NCBI GenBank assembly: GCA_965230535.1
Contig: OZ246009.1
Location: 558,001 to 622,000, forward strand
DNA: 64,000 nucleotides
Direction of reading: 5' to 3'
Source: JAUILH01 sp965230535
Lineage (GTDB): Bacteria > Bacteroidota > Bacteroidia > Flavobacteriales_D > JAUILH01
How positions within the stretch are numbered: position 1 is the first letter of the stretch; each line of letters starts with the position of its first letter. The notes under the pieces were generated by a model. It worked only from the letters and a program-made list of their open reading frames with translations. It was not told the origin of the DNA and did no database searches. Shown in pieces: positions 60,829 to 64,000 of this stretch. The translations under genes were made by a program, and so were the position numbers.

Positions 60829-62385
60829 TTAAAGATCAAACTTAATACCCTGAGCCAATGGCAAGTTCGTACCATAGTTCGTTGTATTAGTTTGTCTTCT
60901 CATGTAAATTTTCCATGCATCAGATCCTGATTCTCTTCCGCCTCCGGTTTCCTTTTCTCCACCGAATGCTCCTCCGATTTCAGCACCAGACGTTCCAATA
61001 TTCACGTTGGCAATTCCACAATCAGATCCCCAGTGAGATAAGAAAGCTTCCGATTCGCGGATATTGTTGGTCATAATAGCAGAAGATAAACCTTGAGGTA
61101 CATTGTTCTGAATAGCAATGGCATTTTCCACATCTCCTGAGTATTTCATCAAGTATAAGATTGGTGCAAATGTTTCATGCTGTACAATGGCGTATTCGTT
61201 GTTGGCTTCAGCAATGGCTGGTTTTACATAACAACCACTTTCATAACCTTCTCCTTCCAGTACACCACCTGGTACAATCACTTTTCCGCCTTCTTCCTCA
61301 ACACGCTTTAAAGCCTCATTGTAAGCATTAACAGCATCCTGGTCGATAAGTGGACCAACGTGGTTGTTCTCATCCAATGGATTTCCAATTTTCAACTGGC
61401 CATAAGCATTTACCAAAGCGTCTTTTACCTTGTCATAAATCTCTTCGTGAATGATCAATCTTCTGGTAGACGTACATCTTTGTCCACAAGTTCCAACCGC
61501 ACCAAACACAGCTCCCGGAACGACCATTTTCAAATCAGCACTTGGCGTTACGATAATGGCATTGTTTCCACCAAGCTCTAACAATGATTTTCCTAATCTT
61601 GCTCCAACTGCAGCACCTACACTTTTACCCATTCTGGTAGAACCTGTTGCAGATACCAAAGGAACGCGCTTGTCGTTAGACATTAATTTTCCAATCTCTG
61701 CGTCACCAATTACAACACATGACACACCTTCAGGTACATCATTTTCAGCAAATACTTTAGCAGTGATGTTTTGACATGCAATAGCCGTTAATGGAGTCTT
61801 TTCAGATGGTTTCCAGATACAAACGTCTCCGCAAATCCAGGCCAAAGCCGTATTCCAGTTCCAAACTGCAACCGGGAAGTTGAAAGCAGAAATGATTCCA
61901 ACAATTCCAAGTGGATGATACTGCTCATACATTCTGTGGTTTGGTCTTTCCGAGTGCATGGTTAAACCATGTAATTGTCTTGAAAGTCCAACAGCAAAAT
62001 CGCATATGTCGATCATTTCCTGAACTTCACCTAAACCTTCCTGGTAAGATTTTCCCATTTCATAAGAAACCAACTTACCAAGCGCTTCTTTTTGCTCTCT
62101 CAATGCCTCAGCCAACTGTCTAACCACTTCACCTCTTTTAGGTGCAGGCCATTTTCTCCACTCTTTAAAAGCATCTGTGGCCTTCATAACACAAGCCTCA
62201 TATTCTGCTTCTGTCGCAGAGTTAACGCTTCCAATTAATCCGCCGTCTACAGGAGAAATTGAGTCAATTTTTTCACCTCTGGTAGCGAACCAGTGAGATC
62301 CCGTTGAGCTACCGCTGTTTATGTCTTTAATTCCAAGTTGGTTAAGCACTTGAGAAATACCAAAGTCTGTTTGAACTACTTCCAT
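60829..62385 (-). CDS. Aldehyde dehydrogenase, ALDH7 (antiquitin / AmaB-like)
   Basis: 518 aa from the third of three tandem ATGs (62385, MEVVQTDFGISQVL); 62391 and 62388 are alternatives. ALDH7 signature around the nucleophile: GTCGQRCTSTRRL; general base in LLELGGNNAII; NAD site IISAFNFPVAVWNWN and SATGSTRMGK; C-terminal ETGGGRESGSDAWKIYMRRQT. The ALDH7 group oxidises alpha-aminoadipate semialdehyde / piperideine-6-carboxylate in lysine degradation; substrate here inferred from family. Monocistronic. Confidence 0.94.
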   Translation of the reverse strand: MEVVQTDFGISQVLNQLGIKDINSGSSTGSHWFATRGEKIDSISPVDGGLIGSVNSATEAEYEACVMKATDAFKEWRKWPAPKRGEVVRQLAEALREQKEALGKLVSYEMGKSYQEGLGEVQEMIDICDFAVGLSRQLHGLTMHSERPNHRMYEQYHPLGIVGIISAFNFPVAVWNWNTALAWICGDVCIWKPSEKTPLTAIACQNITAKVFAENDVPEGVSCVVIGDAEIGKLMSNDKRVPLVSATGSTRMGKSVGAAVGARLGKSLLELGGNNAIIVTPSADLKMVVPGAVFGAVGTCGQRCTSTRRLIIHEEIYDKVKDALVNAYGQLKIGNPLDENNHVGPLIDQDAVNAYNEALKRVEEEGGKVIVPGGVLEGEGYESGCYVKPAIAEANNEYAIVQHETFAPILYLMKYSGDVENAIAIQNNVPQGLSSAIMTNNIRESEAFLSHWGSDCGIANVNIGTSGAEIGGAFGGEKETGGGRESGSDAWKIYMRRQTNTTNYGTNLPLAQGIKFDL

Positions 62386-62404
62386 CATCAATAATTTTGA
62401 GCTA

Positions 62405-62412
62405 CAAATTTA
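62405..62412 (-). promoter_or_regulatory. Bacteroidetes -7 box (TAAATTTG) of the ALDH gene
   Basis: Exact TAnnTTTG on the minus strand with TTG (62433-62435) at a 20-nt gap, a proper -33 element. 19 nt before the ATG at 62385. Confidence 0.6.
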
Positions 62413-62496
62413 GCACTAAATAAATCCTAATTCAAACCAAATTGGAAGAAGGATCGAGAACTTGAGATTTTATGCCTCCGATTTCTGCTTTTTGAG

Positions 62497-62504
62497 TAAG
62501 TTTG
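62497..62504 (+). promoter_or_regulatory. Bacteroidetes -7 box (TAAGTTTG) of the polyprenyl synthase gene
   Basis: Exact TAnnTTTG 7 nt before the ATG at 62512; divergent from the ALDH promoter. No clear TTG at -33. Confidence 0.45.
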
Positions 62505-62511
62505 TGACGTC

Positions 62512-63483
62512 ATGACTGTAAAAGAAATTAAAGCACCAGTTCGCGAAGAAATGGAGACTTTTGAATGGAAATTCAAAGAGTCTATGAGCAGTCAGAAACC
62601 TTTGCTTGACAAAATTACACACTATATTATTAAACGAAAGGGGAAGCAAATGCGACCTCTTTTTGTGTTTTTGAGTGCCAAGGTCTTCGGAGAAGTTAAA
62701 GAATCTACCTACACAGCAGCTTCATTAATTGAATTGTTGCATACGGCCACTTTGGTGCATGATGATGTGGTAGATGATTCGTTTGAGAGACGTGGGTTCT
62801 TCTCCATCAATGCCATTTGGCGAAATAAAATTGCCGTTTTGGTAGGCGACTACCTGTTGAGTAAAGGCTTGATCATGTCGGTTGATAAAGGGGAGTTCGA
62901 ATTGCTTAAGATCATCTCAAATGCCGTCAAAGAAATGAGTGAAGGAGAATTACTTCAAATTCAAAAGGCCAGAAAACTGGATATTACCGAGGATATTTAT
63001 TTTGAAGTGATCAGACAAAAAACAGCTTCTTTATTGGCCGCCTGTTGTGCCTGTGGAACTCATTCAACTTCAGATAATCCGGAAGACGCTAAGAAGATGT
63101 TGGATTTTGGAGAGAAAGTCGGCATTGCTTTTCAAATTAAGGATGATTTATTTGATTACGGTTCGGGACAGAATATTGGAAAACCAACCGGAATCGATAT
63201 CAAGGAGCGAAAGATGACTTTGCCTCTGATTTATACCTTGAATAATGTAGATAAATCAACCAGAAAGAAATTGATCAGAACGGTGAAGAAGCATAACGAG
63301 GATACCAAAAAAGTAAACGAGCTCATTCAAATTGTTATAGAGACCGGTGGAATTGATTATGCCACAAAGCGAATGAATGAGTACCGCGATGATGCTTTGG
63401 AAATTTTGTCTGGTTTCCCGCAAAATGAGGCCACCAAATCGCTGGAAGGCCTGGTGAAATATACTACAGAAAGAATAAAATGA
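62512..63483 (+). CDS. Polyprenyl diphosphate synthase (trans, long-chain type)
   Basis: 323 aa. First Asp-rich motif HDDVVDD in LLHTATLVHDDVVDDSFERRG, second as KDDLFDYGS (DDxxD). GKQMRPLFVFLSAK and QIGKPTGIDIKERKMTLPL-like GKPTGIDIKERKMTLPL complete the family pattern. Elongates farnesyl or geranylgeranyl diphosphate for quinone side chains or for undecaprenyl precursors; chain length cannot be told from sequence alone. The MORN lipoprotein starts inside its stop (ATGA). Confidence 0.93.
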   Translation: MTVKEIKAPVREEMETFEWKFKESMSSQKPLLDKITHYIIKRKGKQMRPLFVFLSAKVFGEVKESTYTAASLIELLHTATLVHDDVVDDSFERRGFFSINAIWRNKIAVLVGDYLLSKGLIMSVDKGEFELLKIISNAVKEMSEGELLQIQKARKLDITEDIYFEVIRQKTASLLAACCACGTHSTSDNPEDAKKMLDFGEKVGIAFQIKDDLFDYGSGQNIGKPTGIDIKERKMTLPLIYTLNNVDKSTRKKLIRTVKKHNEDTKKVNELIQIVIETGGIDYATKRMNEYRDDALEILSGFPQNEATKSLEGLVKYTTERIK

Positions 63484-63944
63484 TGAAATACTTTCCATTT
63501 TTTTTACTTGTTTTTACACTGCTGTCCTGTAATGAAGAAGCTGATTCCGGTACTAAGAAATCAGAGCAAAAAACTTCTGGTAAGGATGGGAGCAATGTCC
63601 ATGAAATGAGTTATGCTGTGGACGATACGATTAAAATGAAATCAGTCGAAAACCATGCAAATGTTCAGGATGGTCCTTTTGAGCTGTTGTATCCAAACTC
63701 TGTTATAAAGGCAAAAGGAAATCTGAAAGACGGCAAGAAAACAGGCCTGTGGGAGAGTTTCTATGAGGACGGTACCAGATGGAGCTCAACTTACTATACA
63801 GATGGTGTGCCCAATGGCTATTCAATTACCTATTTCAAGAACGGAACAGTTCAATACAAAGGAGAATATAAGGAGGGAAAGCGCGTAGGACACTGGGAGT
63901 TTTATCTTGAAGACGGAACTCTTGAAAAATCTTTGGATTACTGA
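63480..63944 (+). CDS. MORN-repeat lipoprotein (YwqK-like)
   Basis: 154 aa from ATG 63480, overlapping the synthase stop by 4 nt; lipobox TLLSC (the second Met is 63483). MORN_2-type repeats in the C-terminal half: GNLKDGKKTGLWESFYEDGTRWSS, TDGVPNGYSITYFKNGTVQYKGEY, EGKRVGHWEFYLEDGT. Often annotated as YwqK-family antitoxin, but no toxin is near. Likely scaffolding or membrane-associated role; unknown. Followed by an overlapping start (TGATG) of the next gene. Confidence 0.85.
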   Translation: MMKYFPFFLLVFTLLSCNEEADSGTKKSEQKTSGKDGSNVHEMSYAVDDTIKMKSVENHANVQDGPFELLYPNSVIKAKGNLKDGKKTGLWESFYEDGTRWSSTYYTDGVPNGYSITYFKNGTVQYKGEYKEGKRVGHWEFYLEDGTLEKSLDY

Positions 63945-64000
63945 TGAAGGCGTGGACCATAGTTAATAAGGGAAATGCGGCGAATGCATTTGAATTAAGA
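63944..64000 (+). CDS. Probable MDR-family NAD(P)H oxidoreductase, partial N-terminus
   Basis: ATG at 63944 overlaps the MORN gene stop (TGATG). Only 19 codons are visible: MKAWTIVNKGNAANAFELR, which resembles the start of quinone-oxidoreductase / zinc alcohol dehydrogenase-like enzymes (MKA..I..G....FEL). Too short to be firm; it runs off the right edge and is not followed by a stop. Confidence 0.5.
   Translation, partial: MKAWTIVNKGNAANAFELR

Noticed and set aside
63480..63944. YwqK-type antitoxin of a toxin-antitoxin pair
   Set aside because: It is a lipoprotein with MORN repeats next to a polyprenyl synthase; no toxin candidate is adjacent.

Overview
The window comes from a low-GC member of the Bacteroidota, most likely a marine or freshwater Flavobacteriales-type organism (Crocinitomicaceae or Cryomorphaceae would fit; genus not assignable). 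Evidence: several secreted proteins with type IX secretion (T9SS) sorting domains of type A and type B (CHU_C), a PorP/SprF-family protein, the ftsX-DUF3098-uppP-truB gene order, a hybrid two-component regulator with an AraC output domain, DUF2480/DUF4412 proteins, and promoters of the Bacteroidetes TAnnTTTG type. It is ordinary chromosome; I see no integrase, transposase, phage module, CRISPR array, rRNA or tRNA.

Layout. 1-2001 is the N-terminal part of a large secreted 'choice-of-anchor L' protein that runs off the left edge. 2.3-8.6 kb: an NlpC/P60-like lipoprotein divergent from dinB, then nrdB-nrdA (class Ia ribonucleotide reductase) with a 470-bp leader, and an orphan Imm8 immunity gene. 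8.6-16.5 kb: an unusual unit on the minus strand, made of a TPR-type hybrid two-component regulator, a PKD/HYR-repeat T9SS type B cargo translationally coupled to a PorP/SprF-OmpA fusion, and a small SKYDA-repeat protein. 16.7-25 kb: an S74 tail-fibre-like protein, a giant alpha-2-macroglobulin, a cell-wall amidase and an acetyltransferase. 25.2-29.3 kb: DUF59/SufT-like plus DUF2480, and hemA-hemC-hemD. 29.3-36 kb: ispD, a T9SS type A protein, queA, and ftsX-DUF3098-uppP-truB. 35.4-45.4 kb: YceI lipoprotein, leuS, an acetyltransferase, a LamG/T9SS protein, an SBP-SpoIIE sensor phosphatase and dnaG. 45.4-51.4 kb (minus): small exported proteins, a metallophosphoesterase-like lipoprotein and an ECF sigma factor coupled to a membrane vWA protein. 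51.5-64 kb: dxs, exported proteins of unknown function, an FG-GAP/ASPIC T9SS type B protein, DUF4412, an ALDH7 dehydrogenase, a polyprenyl synthase with a MORN-repeat lipoprotein, and the start of a probable MDR oxidoreductase.

How genes fit together. ispD, dxs, the polyprenyl synthase and uppP serve isoprenoid and undecaprenyl metabolism but are dispersed. hemA-C-D make tetrapyrroles from glutamyl-tRNA. The most interesting regional signal is regulatory: the same 28-bp direct-repeat element (TGTTGCA half-sites 21 bp apart) lies exactly 31 bp upstream of a TAnnTTTG box both before the hybrid regulator gene and before the cargo/PorP-OmpA operon, with the start codon only 4-5 nt after each box. 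This looks like an autoregulated, dedicated regulon in which a TPR sensor controls one T9SS cargo and its outer-membrane partner.

Several starts had to be corrected from the longest ORF. hemD and the 55.4-kb YD-repeat-like gene have no ATG, GTG or TTG at the position homology or the signal peptide demands, and probably begin at ATT and ATC.
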